Of a stretch of 14,433 bases of DNA, positions 6,341 to 14,004 are shown piece after piece (positions within the stretch are counted from its first letter, which is position 1; every line of letters starts with the position of its first letter). The notes below the pieces were generated by a model that worked only from the letters and a program-made list of their open reading frames with translations, searched no databases and had not been told where the DNA came from. This DNA comes from an uncultured Saprospirales bacterium. GTDB taxonomy: Bacteria; Bacteroidota; Bacteroidia; Chitinophagales; JADIYW01. The stretch lies in contig CALLKF010000035.1 in NCBI GenBank assembly GCA_938008535.1, positions 1-14,433 on the forward strand, read 5' to 3'. Made by a program: the position numbers and the translations under genes.

Positions 6341-8110
6341 ATGAAAAAGGAACAAAAACAAAAAAAAGATACCGATTGGAATACACTTAAACGTATTTTA
6401 AAACTGGCATTGCCTTTTAAATCACTTTTTTATTTATCATTTGCATTAGGTATTTTAGTTTCCATCGTCACGCCGTTGCGTCCATATTTAATTCAAATCA
6501 CCGTCGATAAAAACATAGTTCAGCAAAACGGAAAAGGGCTCGAATTCATGGCGTTTGTTTTATTGCTTTCATTAATTGTAGAGTTTTTAGTGAAATATTT
6601 ATTCGGTTTGCACTCTACCAAACTTGGACAAACCATCATGCTCGATTTGCGTACCAAACTCTTCAATCATGTACAAACCATGCGTTTACAATTCTTTGAT
6701 AAAACACCGGTTGGCATCATCACCACTCGAACCATTAACGACATCGAAGCTATCAATAATATTTTTTCAGAAGGCATCATCAACATCGTTGCCGATGTCT
6801 TAACGTTAATAATTGTTATTAGTTTCATGCTTTTTATCAATTGGAAACTCGCATTAGTTTGCTTAACTACTTTTCCAATTATCATTTATGCAACTTATGT
6901 TTTCAAAGAAAAAGTACGTTTGTCATTCAACGATGTTCGCGAAAAAGTTGCACAACTTAACGCGTTTGTACAAGAGCATATTTCAGGTATGCGTATTGTG
7001 CAAATTTTTAATGCACAAGAAAAAGAATACAAAAAATTTGAGAAACTCAATCACGAACATTTTATTGCCAACGACAAATCCGTGTTGTATTATTCAATAT
7101 TCTTTCCAACCGTTGAAGTTATTTTGGCATTGGCAATTTCCTTGTTGGTATGGTATGGCGCCACGCAAGTCATGAACAATGTAGCAACCGTTGGTATTTT
7201 TACTTCGTTCATTTTATATCTGAATATGGCATTTCGTCCTTTGCGAATGTTGGCTGACAAATTCAATACGCTGCAAATGGGTATCATTGCATCAGAACGT
7301 GTTTTTAAATTATTAGACACCAATGATAAAATTGAAGACAACGGACATCTTGCACCAAAAAAAATAAATGGCGACATCGAATTTAAAAATGTGTCGTTTG
7401 CTTACAATCTGGATAATTTTGTTTTGAAAAATATTTCTTTTAATGTAGAAGCAGGCAAAACATTAGCAATTGTAGGTGCTACAGGTTCAGGTAAATCATC
7501 AACCATAAACATTTTAAATCGATTTTATGAAATCAATAAAGGCGAAATTTTAATCGATAACATCAACGCAAAAGAATATAGTTTAACTGCATTGCGTTCT
7601 TATATTGGAACAGTTTTACAGGATGTCTTTTTATTTTCCGGTTCTGTTTATGAAAACATTTCGTTAAAAAATCCGAACATCACAAAAGCACAGGTAATAG
7701 AAGCAAGCAAGCTCGTTGGTGCACATAATTTCATTATGGAATTGCCAAATAACTACGATTACAATGTCATGGAACGTGGTGCTACCTTATCGGTTGGTCA
7801 ACGACAACTCATTGCTTTTATTCGTGTATTGGTATATGATCCGCAAATTTTAATCTTAGATGAAGCTACATCTTCTGTTGATACTGAATCAGAAATTTTA
7901 ATTCAAAACGCGATTCAAAAATTAGTTAGCGGTAGAACATCTATCGTTATAGCGCATCGACTTTCTACCGTACAAAATGCTGATAAAATTATGGTGTTAG
8001 ACAAAGGCGAAATTAAAGAAATCGGCACACACGACGAATTAATTCAAAAAGAAAATGGTTATTACAAAAGACTCTATGAAATGCAATTCCAAACAGTAGA
8101 GCTTGCTTAA
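6341..8110 (+). CDS. MsbA-like ABC half-transporter (permease fused to ATPase)
   Basis: This is a type IV ABC exporter half-molecule of 589 residues that should dimerise in the inner membrane. Residues ~20-310 form the six-helix membrane domain, including the QFFDKTPVGIITTRTINDIEAI loop typical of lipid/multidrug exporters. The ATPase domain has Walker A GATGSGKSS (379-387), the Q-loop in GTVLQDVFLFSG, the signature LSVGQ (483-487, valine for the usual glycine), Walker B ILILDEATSS with D507 and catalytic E508, and the switch histidine in IVIAHRLSTV. Best guess is export of lipid A core or another lipid, fitting lpxH nearby, but multidrug export is equally possible from sequence alone, so no symbol is given. 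The start is the first ATG after truA. Confidence 0.92.
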   Translation: MKKEQKQKKDTDWNTLKRILKLALPFKSLFYLSFALGILVSIVTPLRPYLIQITVDKNIVQQNGKGLEFMAFVLLLSLIVEFLVKYLFGLHSTKLGQTIMLDLRTKLFNHVQTMRLQFFDKTPVGIITTRTINDIEAINNIFSEGIINIVADVLTLIIVISFMLFINWKLALVCLTTFPIIIYATYVFKEKVRLSFNDVREKVAQLNAFVQEHISGMRIVQIFNAQEKEYKKFEKLNHEHFIANDKSVLYYSIFFPTVEVILALAISLLVWYGATQVMNNVATVGIFTSFILYLNMAFRPLRMLADKFNTLQMGIIASERVFKLLDTNDKIEDNGHLAPKKINGDIEFKNVSFAYNLDNFVLKNISFNVEAGKTLAIVGATGSGKSSTINILNRFYEINKGEILIDNINAKEYSLTALRSYIGTVLQDVFLFSGSVYENISLKNPNITKAQVIEASKLVGAHNFIMELPNNYDYNVMERGATLSVGQRQLIAFIRVLVYDPQILILDEATSSVDTESEILIQNAIQKLVSGRTSIVIAHRLSTVQNADKIMVLDKGEIKEIGTHDELIQKENGYYKRLYEMQFQTVELA

Positions 8111-8278
8111 CATCTGTATTGTATTGACATAAATCATTTTTTCATTTTATATTTTAAATCAATGTTATTTAAAATAACTAATAGTAGATCTGACTTCATT
8201 TTTAATCAAATATCGTTAAATTAGCCATTCGCAAAAAACAATACTAGTTTACACACAACTATAAATTGAAACTAAGAA
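8111..8278. other. 168-base spacer before the fusion gene, no clear feature
   Basis: This is the longest gene-free stretch. It is very AT-rich, has no hairpin with a T-run, no tandem repeat and no RNA gene that I can recognise. TAAATTAG at about 8217-8224 is an imperfect TAnnTTTG box, 54 bases before the next ATG. Its length and the change of topic suggest a new transcription unit begins here. Confidence 0.3.
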
Positions 8279-10060
8279 ATGAATGCTGATTTACATGCAA
8301 ACTATATTGCACCAGATACTAAATATTTCAAAACAAAACAAGACTTTGACAAAGCTGTAAGTAAAGATTTTGTTGCTCATGCAAATCAAACATTAATTAG
8401 TGGTAAAAAATTTTTGGTTGGTTTATCACACGGACAATCGCCAGCTGGTGCTTATCAATTAATCGTTCAATATTTTTCTAAAATAAAAAATAAAAAAAAT
8501 ATCTATTTCACATTTGTAAATTCTCCATTAAAAACACAAGAAAACTTAACAGATGTTTTTACAGCTAGTCAGTTTTTAAAAAAATTAGTGCGTGAAGGTT
8601 TAATAACAAAGGAACAAGTACTTGGAAGAAATATTCATCAAGAAATTTTAGATGAAGATGCTGTTGAATTCAATAATGAAATAAATAATTTTCTTAAAGA
8701 AAATAAAAAAACAGGTTTCGATTATGTTTTCTTAGCAACCAATTCAAAAGGAAGAATTGCAGGTATTGAACGTAACTCTAAAGCATTCGATTCTACAGAT
8801 ATTGCAACTATTGTAACTATAAATAAAGAAAGAGAATTAACGCTAACACCTTCTTTTTTAATGCAATCAAAACGCATTGCATTTTTGGCTACCAAATCAG
8901 AAAAACGTAGGCCTTTAGCTTGGCTGTACAGTACCACTGGAAAAGAAAATGAGAGTCCGAGCTTTTTGCGTTATATAAATAACGTAAAGGAACGTATGGC
9001 TGTTTTTATTGATGATAAAGCGCTCACTTGGCCTGAATTGGAATTGAAAAGAGAAACACAGTATGGCGTAAGTAATATCAGATTAGATTTAGCTAATGCA
9101 TACAAACCAACGGCCAAAGAAAAACTACCAGTCGTTTTATTAATTCATGGTTTTTTGGGTTTAAATTCATTTGATGGATTATTAACAACCATTCCATCAA
9201 CTAAATACTTAGCTGCAGCTATGCATTATGGTTCTATACCAAATGATTTGCCAATTGATGATTACTCAAAACATGTAGCAAAAAATATTGATGCTGTGAT
9301 TGGTTTCTTCGGAAACAATGGCCATCCTGTTTATATTTTTGACCATTCGATGGGAAATATTTATTTTTTAATGATGGATAAGAACATTGATGATTATCCT
9401 AATTTCAAAAAATATTTAAAGGGCAGAATTGGTGCCAATCCATTTTTTGGCGAAGAGGCAAAACATGCTTTGTTAGGATTTCTAGATAATGTAATAATTC
9501 CGTCGATGTCATTTACAGGCAATTTGGTTGAAAAATCTGTCATGCTTACTGCAAGAAGAATTATTCCATTAGATTCAAAATATGGTGTTCGAAAACGTGG
9601 TATTAATTTATCAGAAGGACTAATAACTAAAAAAGAATCTGAGAAAAGCATAATTTGGAAAGCAATGAAAGAAAGAATTGTTTTTTTAATGACCAACATG
9701 GATTCTTTACCACATCTAAATAGAATTCCTATAGAGCGTGCCCTAAACAAAGTACCTCCAAAAATCTTTGCTATTCAATCGCATTCTGCTTTGCAGGAAT
9801 CTATGGCTTTTGACAAACAAGTCGGATTAGTAAATATGTCAAAATACAAAATTCCTATTTTAATATTAAAAAGCGAACGAGATGGTGTGGCAAAGTTTGT
9901 TCCGCGATTATATCAAGGCAAAGACATTGAGGTTATAGACATTACACATCCAAACGAAAAAGATTTATTTAGAGAGCATTTGTATCACATGGTTAATCCA
10001 CAATACACTGCAAAAATTATTGATGAATTTATTGTAAATGCGGAAAAAAATAAGAATTAA
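8279..10060 (+). CDS. Fusion: 6-phosphogluconolactonase/NagB-like pseudoenzyme domain + alpha/beta hydrolase
   Basis: The 593-residue product has two parts. Residues ~20-240 follow the SugarP-isomerase fold: GLSHGQSPAGAYQLI (48-62) for the phosphate loop GGSTPxxxY, GFDYVFLATNSKGRIAG for FDLxxLGMGxDGHxAS, and LTLTPSFLMQSKRIAFLATKSEK for the conserved ITLT...K segment. The catalytic spots are changed: the DER motif reads N81-S-P, and DGH reads K157-G-R159, so lactonase or deaminase activity is unlikely. Residues ~270-590 are an alpha/beta hydrolase: oxyanion HGFLG (290-294), nucleophile S357 in DHSMG (D replaces the usual first G), probable acid D535 in SERDG, and histidine H567 or H570. No signal peptide or membrane segment is evident. 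A GNAT-like gene follows after six bases. Possible role: a hydrolase with a sugar-phosphate-sensing domain (inference). Confidence 0.75.
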   Translation: MNADLHANYIAPDTKYFKTKQDFDKAVSKDFVAHANQTLISGKKFLVGLSHGQSPAGAYQLIVQYFSKIKNKKNIYFTFVNSPLKTQENLTDVFTASQFLKKLVREGLITKEQVLGRNIHQEILDEDAVEFNNEINNFLKENKKTGFDYVFLATNSKGRIAGIERNSKAFDSTDIATIVTINKERELTLTPSFLMQSKRIAFLATKSEKRRPLAWLYSTTGKENESPSFLRYINNVKERMAVFIDDKALTWPELELKRETQYGVSNIRLDLANAYKPTAKEKLPVVLLIHGFLGLNSFDGLLTTIPSTKYLAAAMHYGSIPNDLPIDDYSKHVAKNIDAVIGFFGNNGHPVYIFDHSMGNIYFLMMDKNIDDYPNFKKYLKGRIGANPFFGEEAKHALLGFLDNVIIPSMSFTGNLVEKSVMLTARRIIPLDSKYGVRKRGINLSEGLITKKESEKSIIWKAMKERIVFLMTNMDSLPHLNRIPIERALNKVPPKIFAIQSHSALQESMAFDKQVGLVNMSKYKIPILILKSERDGVAKFVPRLYQGKDIEVIDITHPNEKDLFREHLYHMVNPQYTAKIIDEFIVNAEKNKN

Positions 10061-10066
10061 GATTTT

Positions 10067-10555
10067 ATGGAAAACAGTTTTATAGATGAAACAGAGAATA
10101 AAAGAATGAATGAATATATGGAACTGGATAATCTCACTTTGCGAACGCATACAGAAAAATCAGGAGATATTCTTGATTTGGAATTACTTGAAAAAAGCAG
10201 AGAAGATGCAAAAAAAACAAATTGTTTTTTTGAAGAACGCGTTTCTGATAAACTTGCAGCTTATGCAACAATAATAGAGAAACAAGAGGGCACATGGTTT
10301 GTGCTAATGTTTAATACTCATCCTTCATTTAGAAATTCAAAGATTCTATTATTATTGTTCAAAAAAATACTTAAACGCATATATCAATCCAATGGAAAAT
10401 GTTTGCAAAGTAATGTATATAAGCAAAATGAATTATCAGTTAAGTTCCATGAGAAATTAGGTTTTAAGTTAACCAAAGAAAATGATAAAGGAATAGAATT
10501 CACACTAGATTTAACAAATCCTGCAACAAATAAGTGGTATGTAATGTTAAACTAA
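10067..10555 (+). CDS. GNAT-fold protein with degenerate acetyl-CoA loop
   Basis: The 162-residue product has the outline of a GCN5-related N-acetyltransferase. LAAYATIIEKQEGTWFVLMFNTHPSFRN matches strands 3-4, and NELSVKFHEKLGFKLTKE is the classic motif B ending (N..S..F..KLGF). However, the acetyl-CoA pyrophosphate loop, usually (Q/R)xxGx(G/A), reads RNSKIL, so the glycines are absent. It may be inactive, bind a different ligand, or tolerate the change. The first ~13 residues (MENSFIDETENKR) are charged and could be excluded if translation starts at the second ATG (10106). The gap to the preceding fusion gene is six bases, so co-transcription is near certain and a shared task likely. No substrate can be proposed. 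Confidence 0.65.
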   Translation: MENSFIDETENKRMNEYMELDNLTLRTHTEKSGDILDLELLEKSREDAKKTNCFFEERVSDKLAAYATIIEKQEGTWFVLMFNTHPSFRNSKILLLLFKKILKRIYQSNGKCLQSNVYKQNELSVKFHEKLGFKLTKENDKGIEFTLDLTNPATNKWYVMLN

Positions 10556-10626
10556 TAAATACTTAATCTGCTCAGTAGTATTAAAAAGAAGAAAACTGTT
10601 TTACAATTCTTATTTTTGCATAACAA
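10556..10626 (+). promoter_or_regulatory. Candidate mrp promoter region
   Basis: TATTTTTG (10611-10618) is an exact TAnnTTTG -7 box, ending eight bases before the mrp ATG. No TTTG is seen at the expected -33 distance. The predicted leader is very short. Confidence 0.45.
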
Positions 10627-11718
10627 ATGAAATTCACCGAACAACAAATATTACTCGCACTTTCTAAAGTTGAAGATCCAGACTTTAAGAAAGATTTAGT
10701 GACGTTGAACATGATAAAAGATTTATCTTTTACAGATGATGAAATTAAATTCACCATTGAACTCACTACACCAGCTTGTCCTCTTAAAGAACAACTCGAA
10801 AACGATTGCAGAAATGCTATTGCTCAGCTAATTTCAAATGAAGTAAAAGTATCTATTGATTTTACTTCTCGTGTTACCACATTACGCGATATTAAATCAG
10901 ATATTTTACCAACTGTAAAAAATATCATCACGGTTTCTTCAGGAAAAGGTGGTGTTGGAAAATCAACCGTTGCTGTAAATTTAGCATTAGCATTATTACG
11001 CACTGGTGCAAAAGTTGGTTTAATTGATGCTGACATTTATGGACCATCTATTCCAACTATGTTAGGTTTGCAAAGTGCACGACCAACCATTCAAAAAGTA
11101 GATGATAAAAATAAAATCGTTCCAGTAGATTATTTAGGCATGCAAGTAATGTCTATTGGTTTTTTAATTCAAGATAAACAACCAGTAGCTTGGCGCGGTC
11201 CGATGGCAACATCAGCTCTACGACAAATTATTACAGATGTACTTTGGGACGAACTAGATTATTTAGTATTAGATTTACCACCAGGCACTGGCGACATACA
11301 TTTAACATTAGCTTCTTTAGTACCTGTTACAGGAGCTATAATTGTTACCACACCACAAGAAGTTGCTTTGGCTGATGCACGCAAAGCCATCGCATTTTAC
11401 CAGCTAGAATCAATTAATATTAGAACATTAGGTGTTATTGAAAACATGTCATATTTCACACCACCAGAATTGCCAGACAAGAAATATTATATTTTTGGAA
11501 AAGGTGGTGGACGTTTATTGGCACAACAATTTGATGTGCCTTTTTTAGGTGAATTGCCAATAGAACAAGATGTTCGTGAAGGTGGTGACTTAGGCAAACC
11601 AATTGCATTACAAACTGCAACATCTGCAGCAAAAGCATTTGAATTATTAGCACAAAATGTGGCTCAACAAATTGCTATCCTAAATTCAAAAAACTCAATT
11701 GATGAAGTAAATTCGTAA
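10627..11718 (+). CDS. mrp: Mrp/ApbC-type iron-sulfur cluster carrier ATPase
   Basis: Mrp (ApbC/NBP35 family) binds and hands [4Fe-4S] clusters to target enzymes in the cytoplasm, driven by ATP. Residues ~1-90 are a MIP18/DUF59 domain with its conserved cysteine C51 in TTPACPLKEQL. The P-loop ATPase has the deviant Walker A SSGKGGVGKST (104-114), IDADIYGPSIPTMLG, and DYLVLDLPPGTGDIHLT. The segment that carries CPxCG in many homologs reads MSYFTPPELPDKKYYIFG (274-291), so the usual CxxC that bridges the cluster between subunits is absent. This substitution is, as far as I recall, usual in Bacteroidota. Length 363 is normal for the DUF59-fused form. nfu follows after ten bases, and its CxxC may supply or receive the cluster (inference). 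Confidence 0.94.
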   Translation: MKFTEQQILLALSKVEDPDFKKDLVTLNMIKDLSFTDDEIKFTIELTTPACPLKEQLENDCRNAIAQLISNEVKVSIDFTSRVTTLRDIKSDILPTVKNIITVSSGKGGVGKSTVAVNLALALLRTGAKVGLIDADIYGPSIPTMLGLQSARPTIQKVDDKNKIVPVDYLGMQVMSIGFLIQDKQPVAWRGPMATSALRQIITDVLWDELDYLVLDLPPGTGDIHLTLASLVPVTGAIIVTTPQEVALADARKAIAFYQLESINIRTLGVIENMSYFTPPELPDKKYYIFGKGGGRLLAQQFDVPFLGELPIEQDVREGGDLGKPIALQTATSAAKAFELLAQNVAQQIAILNSKNSIDEVNS

Positions 11719-11723
11719 CTTTA
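11716..11723 (+). promoter_or_regulatory. TAACTTTA box before nfu, overlapping the mrp stop
   Basis: The sequence fits TAnnTTT(G/A) and ends five bases before the nfu ATG, the same distance as at lpxH. Its TAA is also the mrp stop codon, so the match may be chance; transcription from the mrp promoter is the simpler view. Confidence 0.2.
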
Positions 11724-11728
11724 TACAA

Positions 11729-11977
11729 ATGACAGAAACTATAGATAAAATAGATTTAAAAGAAAGAGTGGAAACTGCGTTGAATAATATTCGACCATTT
11801 TTACAATCGGATGGAGGTGATATTGAATTAATTGAAATTACTGATGATTTAATTGCAAAGGTAAAATTAGTAGGTGCTTGCGAATCTTGCAAGATGAGCG
11901 CATCAACTATGAAGTCTGGTGTGGAAAGCACGATTAAGAATTTTGTACCAGAAATTAAAGAAGTAGAAGCAGTATAG
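11729..11977 (+). CDS. NifU-like C-terminal domain protein (Nfu scaffold)
   Basis: This 82-residue protein is a free-standing Nfu domain, which assembles or carries an iron-sulfur cluster between two subunits. The signature is complete: ALNNIRPFLQSDGGDIELIEI, then GACESCKMSASTMKSGVE with cluster ligands C51 and C54, and the end VPEIKEVEAV. It lacks the N-terminal IscU-like part of full NifU, as is normal for the short Nfu type. It sits ten bases after mrp and probably shares its mRNA. Since the Mrp here lacks its own CxxC, the pair may act as carrier and ATPase together; that is inference. The ATG at 11729 is the only sensible start. Confidence 0.93.
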   Translation: MTETIDKIDLKERVETALNNIRPFLQSDGGDIELIEITDDLIAKVKLVGACESCKMSASTMKSGVESTIKNFVPEIKEVEAV

Positions 11978-11979
11978 AA

Positions 11980-11991
11980 AGTTTGCAAACT
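11980..11991. promoter_or_regulatory. 12-base perfect palindrome after nfu
   Basis: AGTTTGCAAACT is its own reverse complement, lies two bases after the nfu stop and 56 bases before the pyrF ATG. Having no loop, it is a poor RNA hairpin but a possible protein-binding site. It is a single copy here, so function is speculative. Confidence 0.3.
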
Positions 11992-12047
11992 GTAAAAATC
12001 AAAAATTAATAAAAGAATTGCATACTAATTAATTGACAACTGCAACC

Positions 12048-12863
12048 ATGACACGCAATCAACTTATACAACAAATCAAAAGAAAGAAATCGTATTTATG
12101 TGTTGGATTAGATACAGATATTTCTAAAATCCCAGCACATCTTTTAAAATATAAAAATCCAATTTTAGAGTTTAATAAACAAATTATCGATGCTACGCAC
12201 GATGTATGTGTTGCGTATAAACCAAACATTGCTTTCTATGAAATGTATGGTGCAAAAGGTTGGGAAACTTTAGAGAAAACCGTTAATCATATTCCTGAAA
12301 ACCTTTTTAAAATAGCAGATGCCAAACGTGGCGACATTGGCAACACATCGAACATGTATGCAAAAGCATTTTTAGAAAACATGAATTTCGATTCGATTAC
12401 GATTGCTCCGTATATGGGTGAAGATTCTATCAAACCGTTTTTAGAATTTAAAAACAAATGGGTTATTATTTTGGGTTTAACTTCCAACAAAGGTGCTCAA
12501 GATTTTCAATTTTTAAGAACGAATAAAAAACCATTATACCAACATGTAATTGAAAAATGCATGCAATATGGAACACCTGAAAATATGATGTTTGTGATTG
12601 GTGCCACGCGTGAAGAAAACTTTGAAGACATCAGAAAGTTTTGTCCAGACCATTTTTTCTTAGTGCCTGGTGTTGGCGCACAAGGTGGCGACTTACAAAA
12701 ATTATCTAAGTTTGGAATGAACAAAGATTGCGGCCTGTTAGTGAATGCAACACGTAGTATTATCTACGCTTCCAACGGAAAAGATTTTGCAGAAAAAGCA
12801 CGCGAAGAAGCAATACGCATGCAAAAAGACATGGCGATACTTTTAAAAGAAAACAAAAAATAA
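12048..12863 (+). CDS. pyrF: Orotidine 5'-phosphate decarboxylase PyrF
   Basis: PyrF decarboxylates OMP to UMP, the last step of pyrimidine nucleotide synthesis, in the cytoplasm. The open frame can be extended to a TTG at 12033, but the ATG at 12048 gives MTRNQLIQQIKRKKSYLCVGLDTD, the normal beginning of the longer bacterial OMPDC group, and is preferred. The 271-residue product carries the catalytic DAKRGDIGNT with D91, K93 and D96, YKPNIAFYE upstream, and PYMGEDSIKPF and VPGVGAQGGDL (phosphate-binding loop) downstream. The spacer of 70 bases after nfu includes the palindrome at 11980, so it may have its own promoter; no clean TAnnTTTG box is seen. No other pyr gene is in the window. Confidence 0.95.
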   Translation: MTRNQLIQQIKRKKSYLCVGLDTDISKIPAHLLKYKNPILEFNKQIIDATHDVCVAYKPNIAFYEMYGAKGWETLEKTVNHIPENLFKIADAKRGDIGNTSNMYAKAFLENMNFDSITIAPYMGEDSIKPFLEFKNKWVIILGLTSNKGAQDFQFLRTNKKPLYQHVIEKCMQYGTPENMMFVIGATREENFEDIRKFCPDHFFLVPGVGAQGGDLQKLSKFGMNKDCGLLVNATRSIIYASNGKDFAEKAREEAIRMQKDMAILLKENKK

Positions 12864-12908
12864 TTTATTTGCTACTTTTCGTTCTTTGCGTGAAATAAAA
12901 ACAGCAAC
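12864..12908. other. pyrF - thiF/moeB spacer with TACTTTTC box
   Basis: TACTTTTC (12873-12880) resembles the TAnnTTTG box, 28 bases before the next ATG. The following CTTTGCGTGAAATAAAAA resembles the end of the leuC-leuD spacer (CTCTGTGAAATAAAAAA) and could be an eroded copy of the same repeat. Confidence 0.3.
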
Positions 12909-14003
12909 ATGCAATTATCCAACCATGAAAATGAATATTACAATCGCCAACTTATCTTAGATAATTTTGGATTAGATGCTCAATTAAAATTAAAACAAGC
13001 GCGTGTTTTAGTGATTGGTGCTGGTGGTTTAGGTTGTCCTGTTTTACAATATTTATCGGCTGCTGGCATTGGAAATATTGGCATTTTGGATGGCGATGTT
13101 GTTTCTATTTCTAATTTACATCGACAAATTTTATTTTCTATAAATGATATTGGCAAGAAAAAAGCAATCGTTGCAAAAGAGAAACTAACTGCACAAAATC
13201 CAAACATTTCAATTGAAAGTTTTGCAGAAAACATTACAATAAACAATGTAATTGAACTCGTTCAGCAATATGATATTATTGCTGATTGTACAGATAATTT
13301 TGCTGCACGATATTTAATTAATGACGCTTGCGTACTTACAAAAAAACCTTTTGTTAGTGCTGCTATTTTAAAATTTGAAGGTCAGCTTTCTGTTTTTAAT
13401 CATCAAACTAAATTAAACTACAGAGATATTTTTCCTGAACCACCAACTGAAGTACAGAACTGCGCAGAAGCTGGTGTTATTGGAGTTCTGTGCGGAATTA
13501 TTGGAAGCATGCAAGCCAACGAAATCATAAAAATGATTACAAACATTGGCGAAACTATAGAAGGCAAATTAGTTTGTTATGATGCGTTGACTAATAATAT
13601 GCAGTCATTTAAAATAAAATCATCTAGCATCGAAATAAAAAAACTGCTAGACAATTATGATTTTATATGTGAAACAAAATCTTCTCAATTAAGAGAAATT
13701 TCTGTTCAGGAATTAAAAAATAAAATCGACAATAAAGAAGATTTTCAATTGATTGATGTACGAGATCAACAGGAATTTGATTTCGTAAATATCAATGGTG
13801 AATTGATTCCATTGAATTCAATTTTAGAAAATCAGCATAAAATATCTAAAACAAAACAAGTTATTATCCATTGCAAAAGTGGTGCTCGCAGCGCAAAAGC
13901 CATTGAGCTTTTACAACAAAATGGTTTTCGTAATTTGTATAATTTAAAAGGTGGAATTATTTCGTATGCAAAAGAAATTGACAATAAACTTTCATTGTAT
14001 TAA
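12909..14003 (+). CDS. ThiF/MoeB-like E1 enzyme fused to rhodanese domain
   Basis: The 364-residue product joins an adenylating E1 domain to a C-terminal rhodanese, the layout of MoeBR/MoeZ/Uba4 proteins that activate a small ubiquitin-like sulfur carrier and load it with sulfur for thiamine, molybdopterin or tRNA thiolation. E1 features are YNRQLILDNFG, ATP loop GAGGLGCP (37-44), DxxNLHRQ, D129 in DCTDN, and C185 in NCAEAGVIGVLCGIIGSMQANEIIK, aligned with the conserved reactive cysteine. The zinc-binding CxxC pairs are missing: NYRDIFPEPP stands where CYRCLFPEPP is usual, and no second CxxC follows. The rhodanese part (~265-364) has LIDVRDQQEFD and the active loop C322-KSGARS. No ThiS/MoaD gene is nearby, so the pathway is open. 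The start matches the family's usual N-terminus. Confidence 0.88.
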   Translation: MQLSNHENEYYNRQLILDNFGLDAQLKLKQARVLVIGAGGLGCPVLQYLSAAGIGNIGILDGDVVSISNLHRQILFSINDIGKKKAIVAKEKLTAQNPNISIESFAENITINNVIELVQQYDIIADCTDNFAARYLINDACVLTKKPFVSAAILKFEGQLSVFNHQTKLNYRDIFPEPPTEVQNCAEAGVIGVLCGIIGSMQANEIIKMITNIGETIEGKLVCYDALTNNMQSFKIKSSSIEIKKLLDNYDFICETKSSQLREISVQELKNKIDNKEDFQLIDVRDQQEFDFVNINGELIPLNSILENQHKISKTKQVIIHCKSGARSAKAIELLQQNGFRNLYNLKGGIISYAKEIDNKLSLY

Positions 14004-14004
14004 T

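Noticed and set aside
7787..7801. LSVGQ in place of LSGGQ as a sign of a dead transporter
   Set aside because: Valine at this position is tolerated in related exporters; Walker A, Walker B glutamate and H-loop are intact.
11695..11988. Minus-strand open frame of 97 codons over nfu
   Set aside because: Entirely antisense to a gene with complete Nfu motifs.
12033..12047. TTG start giving five extra residues to PyrF
   Set aside because: The ATG at 12048 matches the usual N-terminus; the TTG adds nothing recognisable.
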